From: Virgibacillus sp. SK37 | GTDB lineage: Bacteria; Bacillota; Bacilli; Bacillales; Amphibacillaceae | NCBI RefSeq assembly: GCF_000725285.1 | Contig: NZ_CP007161.1 | Coordinates: 1,934,213-1,998,212 of the forward strand | Direction of reading: 5' to 3' | DNA length: 64,000 nt | Shown here: positions 55,403-64,000 of the stretch, piece by piece | How positions within the stretch are numbered: position 1 is the stretch's first letter | Layout of the letters: every line of letters starts with the position of its first letter | Notes under the pieces: model-generated | What the model was told of the DNA's origin: nothing | What the model saw: the letters and a program-made list of their open reading frames with translations, nothing else | Databases searched by the model: none | Position numbers and translations under genes: made by a program

Positions 55403-55975
55403 ATGCAAACTCCTGTTTCTGTTCAGGATAAAAAGAGTTTTATACAGTGGTTTCTAAATCATTATCAATTAAAAAAGCGGGAAAGTGTATGGATTTTAAA
55501 TTACTTAGTAAATCATAAAGATGTTCTTGCAAATGTTCATTTTGTTCGAGAAGCGAAATTCTGCCCGCGTGGTATCATAATGACAAGTCATTGTTCAGAA
55601 GAGACGCCTTTTCGTTTTTATAAGAATCAACTGGTTACTACAGATGCTGAGAAATCATTTCATGACATTCGTTTGAACCAAGATGATCCGCTATACTTAC
55701 AATTGAATTTTAAGAAATCTTATCAAAATGCTTTCTATGTTTCTGTTCTTGAAGAAAATCCTTATATTCCAGATGAATATTTTATAACAGAGAAGGACCA
55801 GCAACAAGCTGCACTTTTATTGGAAAAGTCCCTATATGAATATAAATTGAACTATATATTTAAAGAAATTGATCGGGCATTAGATGAAAATAACCAAGAG
55901 AAGTTTAATTTCTTTACTGATAAGTTACTTAAACTGAAAGAAGAAGCTAATCAACCTAAATTGCTAAGGCAATAG
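55403..55975 (+). CDS. reoY: ReoY/YpiB proteolysis adaptor (UPF0302)
   Basis: ReoY (YpiB) is needed in Listeria and relatives for ClpCP degradation of MurA, the first enzyme of peptidoglycan precursor synthesis. The 190-residue product begins with a helical domain containing [20 protein letters not shown] and LNYLVNH, then the C-terminal [20 protein letters not shown], matching UPF0302. AAAGGAGG precedes the ATG. A hairpin overlaps its stop. Confidence 0.88.
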   Translation: MQTPVSVQDKKSFIQWFLNHYQLKKRESVWILNYLVNHKDVLANVHFVREAKFCPRGIIMTSHCSEETPFRFYKNQLVTTDAEKSFHDIRLNQDDPLYLQLNFKKSYQNAFYVSVLEENPYIPDEYFITEKDQQQAALLLEKSLYEYKLNYIFKEIDRALDENNQEKFNFFTDKLLKLKEEANQPKLLRQ

Positions 55976-55989
55976 GTTGATTTTTTTTG
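55952..55989 (+). terminator. Terminator overlapping the end of reoY
   Basis: CAACCTAAATTGC and GCAATAGGTTG form a nearly perfect stem with a TAAG loop, followed by ATTTTTTTT. The stem contains the last reoY codons. Confidence 0.8.
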
Positions 55990-56066
55990 TTCTCATAAGA
56001 TAAACTTATGTGTAATGTAATATTTTTTTATATTTGTTAAATACTAGTTAAGAAGGGTTGATAAGT

Positions 56067-56525
56067 ATGAAGTGGAAAAAAGCTGATTTGCAACAATATG
56101 TTCAGGCAAAGGAGTATATTGACACGATCATTTTACCTTTAGCACCATTTCAGTTTGCGAATGATGCTGAATTAGAAAAAATGTCATTTCAACATGAAGT
56201 TCTAACACTCCTTTGTTCTGAAATAGAAAAAGAATTGACTGGAAGATTGTTATTAACCCCTGTATATAATTACTTGAAAACTGCCGAAAAAGAGTTGGAA
56301 GTACAAAGGGTAAATGGCTGGGTTGACAACCTTCAAACCCAACCGTTTTCGCATATATTTTTCATCTCATTTGATTCCACTTGGAAAAAGGTAGAGAATC
56401 AATTAAATGGTACATTACTTTGGATTCCAGTCATTCAATCAGGTGACTTGCAATCTGCAGAAATGCACGGTGTGATAAAAGACCAAGTAGAGCAGTTGAC
56501 AGAGTTTATGCGGTCTTATTGGTAG
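56067..56525 (+). CDS. ypiF: DUF2487 protein YpiF
   Basis: A 152-residue soluble protein beginning MKWKKADLQQYVQAKEYIDT with LNGTLLWIPVIQSGDLQS near residues 114-131, features of DUF2487. It lies between reoY and qcrA as ypiF does in B. subtilis. ATG 56067 follows AAGAAGGGTTG; the TTG at 56058 is less likely. Function unknown; the neighbourhood suggests a link to qcr expression or assembly but nothing in the sequence shows it. Confidence 0.8.
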   Translation: MKWKKADLQQYVQAKEYIDTIILPLAPFQFANDAELEKMSFQHEVLTLLCSEIEKELTGRLLLTPVYNYLKTAEKELEVQRVNGWVDNLQTQPFSHIFFISFDSTWKKVENQLNGTLLWIPVIQSGDLQSAEMHGVIKDQVEQLTEFMRSYW

Positions 56526-56572
56526 GTAGATAATCAATTTTATGTCTTTTTAAGAACAAATTTTATAAATCA

Positions 56573-56601
56573 TTGACCGAATTACCAGTTTGCGCTATTA
56601 T
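56573..56601 (+). promoter_or_regulatory. Sigma-A type promoter of qcrABC
   Basis: TTGACC at 56573-56578 and TATTAT at 56596-56601, spacer 17, about 68 bases before qcrA. Confidence 0.6.
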
Positions 56602-56668
56602 GGTAATGTCCTAGTAATCTGATTTTAATTTTAATGTCCGTGATTATCGTAAAAGAGGGGGGAAAATC

Positions 56669-57181
56669 ATGAGCGAAGAAAAGCAACAAGTATCCCGTAG
56701 ACAATTTTTGAATTATACGCTTACAGGTGTCGGGGGTTTTATGGCAGCGGGTATGCTTGCTCCAATGTTACGTATGGCTGTTGACCCGGTATTAAAGGAA
56801 GAAAAACACGGAGGTCTCACAAATGTTGGACTAGCAGTGGAAGATATTACAAACGAACCACAGCGTGTTGACTGGAAAATTGATCAGGTAGACGGCTGGT
56901 ATGAATCTCAAGTTAGCAGATCTGCTTGGGTATTTAAAGATGACAATGGGGATATACAAGCTTTTTCCCCAATATGTAAGCATCTAGGCTGTGTAGTATC
57001 ATGGGAAGGAAGCGACCAATATCCAAACCAATTTTACTGCCCATGTCATGATGGACGCTATTATAAAGATGGGACAAACGTACCTGGTACACCACCATTA
57101 GCTCCATTGGATGTTTATGAGCAGGAAGTCAAGGATGGAATGTTATTCCTCGGTGAACCACAATTAAGAGAGGAGGCGTAA
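56669..57181 (+). CDS. qcrA: Menaquinol:cytochrome c reductase Rieske subunit
   Basis: QcrA carries the [2Fe-2S] Rieske cluster of the bc complex. The 170-residue product has a twin-arginine-like head (SRRQFLNYTLTGVGGF) and one membrane helix (about 17-33), and the cluster ligands in CKHLGC (near residue 107) and CPCHDG (near residue 127). GAGGGGGG precedes the ATG. The Tat-type motif agrees with Tat export known for this subunit in B. subtilis. Confidence 0.96.
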   Translation: MSEEKQQVSRRQFLNYTLTGVGGFMAAGMLAPMLRMAVDPVLKEEKHGGLTNVGLAVEDITNEPQRVDWKIDQVDGWYESQVSRSAWVFKDDNGDIQAFSPICKHLGCVVSWEGSDQYPNQFYCPCHDGRYYKDGTNVPGTPPLAPLDVYEQEVKDGMLFLGEPQLREEA

Positions 57182-57187
57182 TCAATT

Positions 57188-57862
57188 ATGCTGCAGAAAA
57201 TGTATGATTGGATTGATGATCGGATCGATATTACGCCTATATGGCGCGATATTGCAGATCACGAAGTTCCAGAACATGTTAACCCTGCCCATCACTTCTC
57301 TGCTTTTGTATACTGTTTTGGGGGATTAACATTTTTTGTTGTTGTTATTCAAATTCTTTCTGGTATGTTCTTAACAATGTATTATGTACCAGATATTGAA
57401 AATGCCTGGAAATCCGTTTATTATCTTCAAACGGAAGTTGCTCATGGACAAATTGTTCGTGGAATGCATCACTGGGGTGCAAGTGTAGTTATCGTCATGC
57501 TTTTATTACATACATTACGTGTGTTTTTCCAAGGGGCTTATAAGAAGCCACGGGAACTTAACTGGATGGTTGGAGTTCTGATCTTCTTTATTATGCTTGG
57601 TCTTGGATTTACTGGTTATTTACTTCCATGGGACAATAAAGCTTATTTCGCGACCCAGGTTGGTTTAGAAATTGCCGAACAAGTTCCATTTATCGGCTCC
57701 GATTTGAAAACATTGTTAGCTGGTGACCCGAATATTGTTGGTGCTCAAACACTGACGCGATTCTTCGCAATTCATGTGTTTTTCTTGCCGGGTGCTTTAT
57801 TTGCTTTGCTAGCAGTGCACTTTATTTTAATACGTAGACAAGGTATTTCTGGACCATTATAA
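57188..57862 (+). CDS. qcrB: Menaquinol:cytochrome c reductase cytochrome b subunit
   Basis: The 224-residue subunit is the b6-type half: four membrane helices with heme-ligand histidines in RGMHHWGASVVIVMLLLHTLRV and in FFAIHVFFLPG. Cysteine 43 (FVYCFGG) is at the place where Bacillus QcrB binds an extra heme covalently. It lies six bases after qcrA and 16 before qcrC. Confidence 0.96.
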   Translation: MLQKMYDWIDDRIDITPIWRDIADHEVPEHVNPAHHFSAFVYCFGGLTFFVVVIQILSGMFLTMYYVPDIENAWKSVYYLQTEVAHGQIVRGMHHWGASVVIVMLLLHTLRVFFQGAYKKPRELNWMVGVLIFFIMLGLGFTGYLLPWDNKAYFATQVGLEIAEQVPFIGSDLKTLLAGDPNIVGAQTLTRFFAIHVFFLPGALFALLAVHFILIRRQGISGPL

Positions 57863-57878
57863 AAAGGAGGGGAAAGCT

Positions 57879-58655
57879 GTGCATAAGGGTAAAGGTATGA
57901 AGTTTGTCGGAGATTCCCGTATCTCTGCTGAAAGGAAACCGAATATACCAAAAGATTATTCTGAATATCCTGGTAGAACAGAAGCTTTCTGGCCTAACTT
58001 TTTATTAAAAGAGTGGTTAGTAGGAGCCGTATTTTTAGTAGGATTCTTAAGTTTGACAGTTGCCCATCCTTCACCGCTTGAAGGGATGGCCGATCCTACA
58101 AACGCAGCCTATATACCATTGCCGGATTGGTACTTCTTGTTTCTATATCAATTATTAAAATATGAGTTTGCCAGTGGTACATTTAGTCTCATGGGAATAA
58201 TTGTACTTCCTGGTTTAGCTTTCGGTGCTTTATTACTTGCACCATTTCTAGACAAAGGACCAGGTCGGAGACCACATCAAAGACCAGTTGCTGTAGGAAT
58301 GATGCTACTTGGATTAGCCGCTGTTATGTGGCTGACTTATGAATCTTCTTCTCATGTAGATTGGGAAGCAAGAGCTGAAGCCAATAAACCAATTCCACCA
58401 TCTGCAACTGAAATTGATAAAGATGATCCTGGCTATGCAATATACGAAGCTAATTGTATGTCTTGTCATGGTGAAGATTTAACAGGTGGTCCGGCAGCTC
58501 CAGCACTAATTGGAACTGAACATTCTGCAGAAGAGATTGCAAAAATTGCCCAAGAGGGTATTGGCAGCATGCCTCCAGATCAGTTCCAAGGAACAGATGA
58601 AGAACTGCAACAATTAGTTGACTTCATTGTGTCCGTAAACGAAGGAGCAGAATAA
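57879..58655 (+). CDS. qcrC: Menaquinol:cytochrome c reductase cytochrome b/c subunit
   Basis: QcrC fuses the subunit IV-like part of cytochrome b (three helices, about residues 45-165; ADPTNAAYIPLPDWYFLF contains the PDWY-type quinol-site motif) to a C-terminal cytochrome c domain with CMSCH (near residue 198) and methionine ligand in GSMPPDQF. The 258-residue length is that of Bacillus. The GTG start follows AAGGAGGGG. The c domain needs the ResABC system encoded at 11-14.6 kb for heme attachment. Confidence 0.96.
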   Translation: MHKGKGMKFVGDSRISAERKPNIPKDYSEYPGRTEAFWPNFLLKEWLVGAVFLVGFLSLTVAHPSPLEGMADPTNAAYIPLPDWYFLFLYQLLKYEFASGTFSLMGIIVLPGLAFGALLLAPFLDKGPGRRPHQRPVAVGMMLLGLAAVMWLTYESSSHVDWEARAEANKPIPPSATEIDKDDPGYAIYEANCMSCHGEDLTGGPAAPALIGTEHSAEEIAKIAQEGIGSMPPDQFQGTDEELQQLVDFIVSVNEGAE

Positions 58656-58667
58656 GTTTTTAACTCA

Positions 58668-58705
58668 AACACCTTCACCCTCAGATAGGGTGAAGGTGTT
58701 TTTTA
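58668..58705 (+). terminator. Terminator after qcrC
   Basis: ACACCTTCACCCT and AGGGTGAAGGTGT form a perfect 13-bp stem followed by TTTTTATT. Confidence 0.9.
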
Positions 58706-58744
58706 TTACATATAAAACCAGTCTTTATAGGAGGGAGTGAACTT

Positions 58745-59317
58745 ATGATCAGATATATATTAACAGACAGAAAATTTTTGATCTTTCTTTTTATTGTAAA
58801 CTTACTAGGAACAATTTATGGATATGTATGGTATGAAAGTCAATTGGCAATTACTCCTCCAATCTTTTTAATTTTTGTACCTGATAGTCCTACCGCAAGT
58901 CTTTTCTTCACCATATTTTTACTTCTATTTATTTTTAAAAAGCATCTTCCGTACATAGAAGCACTTGCCATAATTACCCTATTCAAGTATGGGGTTTGGG
59001 CGGTTGCAATGAATGGTTTCACATGGTTGGTGGAGGGAGAGTTACATTGGCAAGGGTATATGTTAATTGCATCACATGGAGCAATGGCTATTCAAGGGTT
59101 ATTGTACGCTCCTTATTATAAAATTAAGCTAAGACATATAGTTGTTGCCGGAATATGGACACTTCACAATGACATTATTGATTACGTATTTGGAATGATG
59201 CCAATCTATTCATCACTTACTTCATATATGAATGAAATAGGTTATTTTACTTTCTGGCTAAGCATCATTTCCATTATGATTGCTTATCATTTAACAGTCG
59301 CAAATAAAAAAAGATAA
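58745..59317 (+). CDS. ypjA: DUF1405 membrane protein YpjA
   Basis: A 190-residue protein with about six hydrophobic helices, beginning MIRYILTDRKFLIFLFIVN and including VNLLGTIYGYVWY, family features of DUF1405. Position after qcrC agrees with YpjA of B. subtilis. GGAGGGAGTG precedes the ATG. Role unknown. Confidence 0.85.
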   Translation: MIRYILTDRKFLIFLFIVNLLGTIYGYVWYESQLAITPPIFLIFVPDSPTASLFFTIFLLLFIFKKHLPYIEALAIITLFKYGVWAVAMNGFTWLVEGELHWQGYMLIASHGAMAIQGLLYAPYYKIKLRHIVVAGIWTLHNDIIDYVFGMMPIYSSLTSYMNEIGYFTFWLSIISIMIAYHLTVANKKR

Positions 59318-59393
59318 CAATGCGTATTCGTTGTAATATAACGCCGACTCGTTACATATATTGTAATAGAATATGTATTTCGAGGTGATCTCT

Positions 59394-59663
59394 ATGGCAG
59401 GTTGTAAAAGAATCACACTTCTTTGGTTAACCCTCATCAGCATAGGGATTTTTTTCAGCTTTTACTTTTTTCCGTTACATGTAAAAGCTGGAACCCAACT
59501 TGGAACCACTGTTGTAGACACACAAAGTAATGGACTAGGATTCCTTATTTGGACAGTTATAATAGTTGGTGGGTGTATTGGTATTACATTATCTTACGTG
59601 AGTTGGAGAAAATATAAAGGCGAGAAAAACAAGAAAGTGCAAAAGGACGATTTAGTTGACTAA
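59394..59663 (+). CDS. ypjB: Shortened YpjB-like membrane protein
   Basis: The 89-residue product has a signal-like N-terminal helix (about residues 6-28), a short extracytoplasmic stretch (about 30-47), and a C-terminal helix with WTVIIVGGCIGITLSYVSW followed by a charged tail RKYKGEKNKK. The C-terminal helix plus RKYKGE tail and the place between ypjA and ypjC/ypjD resemble YpjB, which is near 260 residues in B. subtilis; the large extracytoplasmic domain is missing. CGAGGTGAT precedes the ATG at 59394. Assignment is by context and tail only. Confidence 0.5.
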   Translation: MAGCKRITLLWLTLISIGIFFSFYFFPLHVKAGTQLGTTVVDTQSNGLGFLIWTVIIVGGCIGITLSYVSWRKYKGEKNKKVQKDDLVD

Positions 59664-59726
59664 TTGCTGGTATTTGACTAAAATTGACCTATAGATATTT
59701 TATTCTTATGATGGAGGAATGCAAAG

Positions 59727-60407
59727 GTGTTAGGTGGGTATATAATATATATTGCCCTATTGATGATTATTCCAATTTGGGCTCAATCGAAAGTGAAGAA
59801 CACGTACAACAAATACTCAAAAAAAGCAACATCTTCCCAAATGACTGGCGCACAAGTAGCAAGGAAAATACTTGATGACAATGGATTATATAATATTTCT
59901 ATTGAAGAAACCAAAGGAATGCTCTCTGATCATTATGATCCGAGAAAAAAGGTAGTGAGACTATCTACCGGAAATTTCCATGGTCAATCGATGGCTTCTT
60001 CTGCTGTAGCTGCTCATGAAGTAGGACATGCCATTCAAGATGCAGAAGAATATGCTTTTCTTAAATTTAGAAGTGCTCTAGTGCCTGTGGCAAGTTTCGG
60101 ATCAAATATATCTTTCTTTTTGATCTTAGCAGGTATCTTTCTGCAGATGAGTAATTTACTACTGTTTGGTATTATTTTTATGTCAGCTGCTGTTTTATTT
60201 CAATTGGTTACATTACCGGTAGAATTTGATGCTTCGAGCAGAGCAATGACACAGCTTGTATCAACAGGAGTTATTAGAAATAATGAAGAACGGGAAACTA
60301 AGAAAGTATTAAATGCCGCAGCAATGACGTATGTTGCAGCAGCCTTGGTAGCTGTAGCAGAATTAGTACGTTTTATACTAATTTATTTTGCAGGGAATAA
60401 CGACTAA
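59727..60407 (+). CDS. Zinc-dependent membrane peptidase, YugP family
   Basis: The 226-residue membrane protein has the HExxH zinc motif in SAVAAHEVGHAIQDAEEY (near residue 97) and the family sequence LPVEFDASSRAM with a conserved glutamate (near residue 168). Helices flank the catalytic region. A GTG start follows GGAGGAATGCAAAG. This family is widespread but its substrates are not established. It is convergent with ypjC. Confidence 0.85.
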   Translation: MLGGYIIYIALLMIIPIWAQSKVKNTYNKYSKKATSSQMTGAQVARKILDDNGLYNISIEETKGMLSDHYDPRKKVVRLSTGNFHGQSMASSAVAAHEVGHAIQDAEEYAFLKFRSALVPVASFGSNISFFLILAGIFLQMSNLLLFGIIFMSAAVLFQLVTLPVEFDASSRAMTQLVSTGVIRNNEERETKKVLNAAAMTYVAAALVAVAELVRFILIYFAGNND

Positions 60408-60443
60408 AAAAACAGAGGACGGCAGCGCCGTCCTCTGTTTTTA
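60407..60443. terminator. Bidirectional terminator between the peptidase gene and ypjC
   Basis: AAAAACAGAGGACGGC and GCCGTCCTCTGTTTTT form a 16-bp stem with an AGC loop, A-run and T-run on opposite sides. Confidence 0.9.
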
Positions 60444-61316
60444 ATTTTCGTGCAACGGATTCTTATTTTCGTCCAATGTAAATCCTTCTCCTAGTACATC
60501 ATGTACAGTGCTTACAGCCACAAACGCATGTGGATCTATCGAATTAATTATACTTTTTAATCTGACAATTTCGTTTCTGGCTACAACACAATATAAAACA
60601 GCTCTCTTTTCTCCGGAAAAACTGCCTCTTCCGTCGAGAACAGTCACTCCACGATCCATTTCTTTAAGAATCTTTTCAGCAATTTTATCGCTATGACTTG
60701 ATATAATAGTAGCTCCTTTTGCTGAATAAGCCCCTTCTTGGATAAAGTCAATAACTCTTGCGCCAATATAAACAGCTACAAGGGTGTACATTCCTTGAAC
60801 TAAATCCAGTATAACAAAAACAGAAGTTGTTATTACGATAAAGTCGAATAAAAACATCGTTCTTCCCATACTCCAACCGGCATATTTGTTAACAAGCCTT
60901 GCAATAATATCTACGCCGCCTGTAGTACCTCCAAAACGAAAAATAATACCCAGGCCTACACCTATAAAAACACCTGCAAATAATGCAACTAGCGTCATAT
61001 CAGATTCAAGTCCTAAGTTAAACTGATTCGCCTGAAAAATACTTAGGAAGACAGAAACAGCAATAGTACCGATAATTGTATATAAAAAAGTATTGCGACC
61101 AAGAAACTTCCAACCAACAAAGAATAATGGTATGTTTAATAAAATATTCGTAATGGCAGGATCCCAGCCCCAAAGGAAATATAACAAGAGAGTTATACCG
61201 GTAAAACCGCCCTCACTCAAGTTGTTTTGCATATTAAAGTGAACAATACCAAATGAAAAAATAGCAGAGCCTAATAAGATAAATACAATGTTTTTAATTT
61301 TTAAGCCAAAAAGCAT
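60441..61316 (-). CDS. ypjC: YitT-family membrane protein YpjC
   Basis: The 291-residue product has five or six membrane helices in its first 200 residues (DUF161/YitT domain; GGTTGGVDIIARLV near residue 132) and a C-terminal cytoplasmic DUF2179 domain (about 205-285; KEMDRGVTVLDGRGSFSG). The family may be transporters but substrates are unknown. It is transcribed away from ypjD and towards the peptidase gene. Ribosome site GGGAGGTACG lies before the ATG on the minus strand. Confidence 0.85.
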   Translation of the reverse strand: MLFGLKIKNIVFILLGSAIFSFGIVHFNMQNNLSEGGFTGITLLLYFLWGWDPAITNILLNIPLFFVGWKFLGRNTFLYTIIGTIAVSVFLSIFQANQFNLGLESDMTLVALFAGVFIGVGLGIIFRFGGTTGGVDIIARLVNKYAGWSMGRTMFLFDFIVITTSVFVILDLVQGMYTLVAVYIGARVIDFIQEGAYSAKGATIISSHSDKIAEKILKEMDRGVTVLDGRGSFSGEKRAVLYCVVARNEIVRLKSIINSIDPHAFVAVSTVHDVLGEGFTLDENKNPLHEN

Positions 61317-61497
61317 TCGTAATACGTACCTCCCGACATTTAAATGTGGTGCTTCGGCATACTTTTATTATTATAATCAATATAGCGTGATAGAACAATT
61401 AAATCCCTTTAACAGAATAAAAAATTTGTCAAAACCCGCATGATTAGCTACCATAAAAAGAGATACATAAACGTGAAGCTTTTTATAAGGAGGAAGT

Positions 61498-61830
61498 ATG
61501 GCTAATCAACCTAACTATAATACACAAGAAATACAAGAAAGAGTAGATCTTTATATTTCCCAGTTTAAAGAAGGTTATTTTTCTCCGCTTAGTTTAATGG
61601 CTAGACTCACTGAAGAAATAGGCGAACTGGCAAGAGAAGTTAATCATTATTATGGGGAAAAACCTAAAAAGAAAACGGAGAAAGAAAATACCGTAGAAGA
61701 AGAGTTGGGAGATATTATTTTCGTTCTAACCTGTTTTGCTAATTCATTACAAATTGATCTTTCGGAGGCATTTGAAGCTTCGATCAGCAAGATAGAGACA
61801 AGAGATAAAGACCGATGGACGAGAAAATAG
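61498..61830 (+). CDS. ypjD: MazG-type nucleotide pyrophosphohydrolase YpjD
   Basis: The 110-residue all-alpha product has the MazG metal-binding EEIGELAREVNH (near residue 40) and EEELGDIIFVLTCFAN (near residue 69). Such enzymes hydrolyse nucleoside triphosphates or unusual nucleotides to monophosphates. AAGGAGGAAGT precedes the ATG. It sits 30 bases before dapB as in B. subtilis, the first gene of ypjD-dapB-mgsA-bshA. Confidence 0.9.
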   Translation: MANQPNYNTQEIQERVDLYISQFKEGYFSPLSLMARLTEEIGELAREVNHYYGEKPKKKTEKENTVEEELGDIIFVLTCFANSLQIDLSEAFEASISKIETRDKDRWTRK

Positions 61831-61860
61831 TTGTAATAAATTGATAAGAGAGGAAAATGA

Positions 61861-62658
61861 ATGATGAGTATAAATATTATAATTGCAGGACCGCGTGGGA
61901 AAATGGGCGCCGAAGCCGTACAAATGGTAAGTAAAGAAAAGGATTTTAAACTTGTAGCATGTATTGATCGCAAAAATGGTGGAAAACAAATATCGGATAT
62001 TGAAGGACTTCCAAAAATAGAAGTTCCGATTTATGAAAATCATGAAGAATGTTTTAAAGAAATAAATGCCGATGTGTTTATTGACTTAACTATACCTGAA
62101 TCAGGTTACTTACATACCAAGTCTGCTCTTAACCATAATATGCGTCCGGTTGTAGGCACAACTGGTTTCACTGCGGAACAAATCGAAGAGTTATCAGGGA
62201 TTGCAAAAGAGAAAGGTCTAGGATGCCTAATTGCTCCTAATTTCGCAATTGGTGCGGTCCTTATGATGAAATTTTCTCAAATGGCAGCAAAATACTTTTC
62301 AGATGTAGAAATTATTGAAAAACACCATGATAATAAGCTTGATGCCCCTTCTGGAACAGCTATTAAAACGGCCGAGCTTATTAAAGAAACGAGGAATTTA
62401 AAGCAGCAAGGACATCCGGAGGAATCAGAAACCATCCAAGGTGCGAGAGGAGCAGTTACTGACGGAATGCATATACATAGTGTACGCTTACCTGGACTTG
62501 TTGCACATCAGGAAGTGATGTTCGGCAGTGCAGGGCAAACATTGACAATTAAGCATGATTCGATTAATCGCGAGTCTTTTATGGAAGGGATAAAACTCAG
62601 TATCGAAAACGTAATGGAACGAAAGGAACTTATTTACGGATTGGAAAACTTACTGTAG
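61861..62658 (+). CDS. dapB: 4-hydroxy-tetrahydrodipicolinate reductase
   Basis: DapB makes tetrahydrodipicolinate for lysine, peptidoglycan and, in spore formers, dipicolinate. The 265-residue product has the nucleotide-binding [34 protein letters not shown], and the substrate histidines plus KLDAPSGTA in [17 protein letters not shown] (near residue 155). ATG at 61861 or 61864 follows AGAGAGGAAA. Confidence 0.96.
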   Translation: MMSINIIIAGPRGKMGAEAVQMVSKEKDFKLVACIDRKNGGKQISDIEGLPKIEVPIYENHEECFKEINADVFIDLTIPESGYLHTKSALNHNMRPVVGTTGFTAEQIEELSGIAKEKGLGCLIAPNFAIGAVLMMKFSQMAAKYFSDVEIIEKHHDNKLDAPSGTAIKTAELIKETRNLKQQGHPEESETIQGARGAVTDGMHIHSVRLPGLVAHQEVMFGSAGQTLTIKHDSINRESFMEGIKLSIENVMERKELIYGLENLL

Positions 62659-62668
62659 GAGAGATACT

Positions 62669-63091
62669 ATGAATATTGCTTTAATCGCACACGATAAAAA
62701 GAAGCAGAAGATTATTGATTTCAGTATTGCTTATCAACACATCTTAAAACAACATCATTTATTTGCTACGGGAACAACAGGGACTATGATTATGGAGGCT
62801 ACAGGCCTGACTGTTCATTTGTTCCAATCAGGGCCACTCGGAGGCGACCAACAGATAGGTGCTTTGATTGCCAATGAAGAAATGGACATGGTGATCTTTT
62901 TCAGAGATCCTCTTACAGCCCAACCGCATGAACCTGATGTAAGTGCATTAATGAGACTATGTGATGTTCATGATATACCTTTAGCTACAAACATTGCTGC
63001 ATCGGAGATTTTTATTAGGGGATTGGAGCGAGGCGATCTTAGTTGGAGAAATATCGTAAAATCGAATAGCAAGAAGGATAAAGAGAAATGA
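62669..63091 (+). CDS. mgsA: Methylglyoxal synthase
   Basis: MgsA converts dihydroxyacetone phosphate to methylglyoxal. The 140-residue product begins [18 protein letters not shown] (catalytic histidine and aspartate) and has [26 protein letters not shown] and [18 protein letters not shown], all active-site blocks. AGGAGAG precedes the ATG. It overlaps bshA by four bases (ATGA). B. subtilis has bshB1 between these genes. Confidence 0.96.
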   Translation: MNIALIAHDKKKQKIIDFSIAYQHILKQHHLFATGTTGTMIMEATGLTVHLFQSGPLGGDQQIGALIANEEMDMVIFFRDPLTAQPHEPDVSALMRLCDVHDIPLATNIAASEIFIRGLERGDLSWRNIVKSNSKKDKEK

Positions 63092-64000
63092 AAAAAATAG
63101 GCATTACTTGCTACCCAACCGTTGGTGGATCAGGTGTTATTGCAACGGAGTTAGGTATGCTGCTTGCAGAACATGGACATCAGATTCATTTTATTACTTC
63201 TAGTATACCTTTCCGTCTTGATCGCATTTATCCACAAATCTATTATCATGAAGTGGAGTTAAATCATTATCCGGTTTTTCAATATCCTCCTTATGATCTT
63301 GCTCTAGCAACTAAAATGGCAGAGGTGATTGATCAGGAAAAATTGGATATACTCCATGTACATTACGCAATGCCCCATGCCATTTGTGCCATATTAGCGC
63401 GAGATATTGCTGAACGAGATGTAAAGATTGTAACTACACTCCATGGTACCGATATCACTGTTCTTGGTATTGATCACACCTTTAAAAAAATGATTAAGCA
63501 TGGAATTGAACAATCGGATGCTGTTACTGCTGTTTCAAATGATTTAGTAGAACAGACATACGAAATGCTCGACGTTCAAAAAGATATTTCTGTTATTTAC
63601 AATTTTGTTAATGAAAAAGAATATGTGAAAAAAGAATTGCCACATCTGAAAGAACAATATGGAATACGAGCTGATGAAAGAGTAGTCATCCATATATCTA
63701 ATTTCCGAAAAGTGAAAAGGGTAGAGGATGTCATCTATACATTTAAAAAGATCCAACAACATTGTAAGAGTAAACTTTTGCTAGTTGGAGATGGACCTGA
63801 ATATACTTCTATTGTTCAGTTAGTTAAAGACCTTGGCATTAATGATAAGGTGCTTTTTCTGGGGAAACAAAAAAATATTAGTGATTTATTATCCATTTCC
63901 GATTTAAAACTGCTGCTTTCCGAGAAAGAAAGCTTTGGCCTTGTATTACTGGAAGCTATGGCTTGCGAGGTTCCTTGTATAGGCACAAAGGCTGGTGGAA
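63088..64000 (+). CDS. bshA: N-acetyl-alpha-D-glucosaminyl L-malate synthase (partial, 3' cut by window)
   Basis: BshA joins UDP-GlcNAc and L-malate, the first step of bacillithiol synthesis. The visible 304 codons begin [20 protein letters not shown] (glycosyltransferase family 4), include [26 protein letters not shown] and, near the end, [19 protein letters not shown] with the GT-B E-x7-E motif. The ATG overlaps the mgsA stop codon. The downstream end is beyond the window. With ypdA it shows bacillithiol metabolism. Confidence 0.93.
   Translation, partial: MKKIGITCYPTVGGSGVIATELGMLLAEHGHQIHFITSSIPFRLDRIYPQIYYHEVELNHYPVFQYPPYDLALATKMAEVIDQEKLDILHVHYAMPHAICAILARDIAERDVKIVTTLHGTDITVLGIDHTFKKMIKHGIEQSDAVTAVSNDLVEQTYEMLDVQKDISVIYNFVNEKEYVKKELPHLKEQYGIRADERVVIHISNFRKVKRVEDVIYTFKKIQQHCKSKLLLVGDGPEYTSIVQLVKDLGINDKVLFLGKQKNISDLLSISDLKLLLSEKESFGLVLLEAMACEVPCIGTKAGG

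Noticed and set aside
1..64000. CRISPR arrays, prophage, toxin-antitoxin or defence islands, tRNA or rRNA genes
   Set aside because: No regularly spaced short repeats, phage structural genes, cas-like proteins or tRNA-like cloverleaf ends were found; the window is core chromosome apart from the dispersed repeats.

Overview
The window is one stretch of the core chromosome of a low-GC, endospore-forming, menaquinone-using member of the Bacillaceae. Gene content points to the Oceanobacillus/Virgibacillus side of the family rather than Bacillus subtilis itself, but that placement is inference. Evidence: about ten sporulation or germination genes (spoVAA/AB/AF, dacB-spmA-spmB, sleB-ypeB, spoIVA, spoVIF, a YjcZ-type peptide), bacillithiol genes (ypdA, bshA), a menaquinol:cytochrome c reductase (qcrABC), heptaprenyl diphosphate synthase (hepS/hepT), AGGAGG-type ribosome binding sites and AT-rich intergenic DNA. 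Almost every gene lies on the + strand, in the same relative order as in B. subtilis, but several gene blocks known from B. subtilis are missing.

Layout: 1-450, a degenerate dispersed repeat (copy A). 458-6205, spoVAA-AB-AF, lysA, ppiB, a small M50-like membrane peptidase, ribT and, on the minus strand, a YjcZ peptide. 6351-11064, scpA-scpB, dacB-spmA-spmB, rluB. 11114-18013, the resABC-resDE cytochrome c biogenesis and redox regulation cluster, a DUF4430 lipoprotein and ferredoxin (minus). 18146-23147, ypbB-recQ-ypbD-ypbE-ypbG-ypbH. 23365-29868, gudB, ypdA, ansA (minus), prsW, sleB-ypeB. 29917-33346, a frameshifted ypfA, cmk, plsC, ypfD. 33417-33905, repeat copy B. 34014-41547, yphA, a YIEGIA protein and its small partner, der, gpsA, spoVIF, yphE, yphF, spoIVA. 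41895-45737, hbs, mtrB, hepS-menG-hepT, ndk. 45805-46626, repeat copy C (minus orientation). 46662-53959, cheR and the aro operon aroC-aroB-aroH-hisC-tyrA-aroA. 54065-58655, ypiA-reoY-ypiF and qcrABC. 58745-64000, ypjA, a shortened ypjB, a YugP-type metallopeptidase, ypjC (minus), ypjD-dapB-mgsA-bshA (bshA runs off the end).

How the genes work together: ResA/B/C mature c-type cytochromes, including the cytochrome b/c subunit encoded by qcrC; HepS/MenG/HepT make the menaquinone that QcrABC oxidises; ResDE senses respiration. The aro operon makes chorismate and tyrosine precursors. Cmk, PlsC, Ndk, Der, GpsA and HU are growth housekeeping. The sporulation genes act in germinant/dipicolinate transport (SpoVA), cortex synthesis and lysis (DacB, SpmA/B, SleB, YpeB) and coat assembly (SpoIVA, SpoVIF).

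I found no CRISPR array, prophage, intact transposase, tRNA, rRNA or secondary metabolite cluster. The least explained structure is the family of dispersed GC-richer repeats (copies A, B, C). Copy C carries two inverted, diverged copies of a 93-bp module and a 262-bp segment bounded by 10-bp inverted repeats. Other points worth checking are the A8 frameshift in ypfA, a perfect 19-bp hairpin without a T-tract near 38.7 kb, and the trimmed operons: no trp genes although TRAP is present, no spoVAC-AE, an orphan ribT, no bshB beside bshA.
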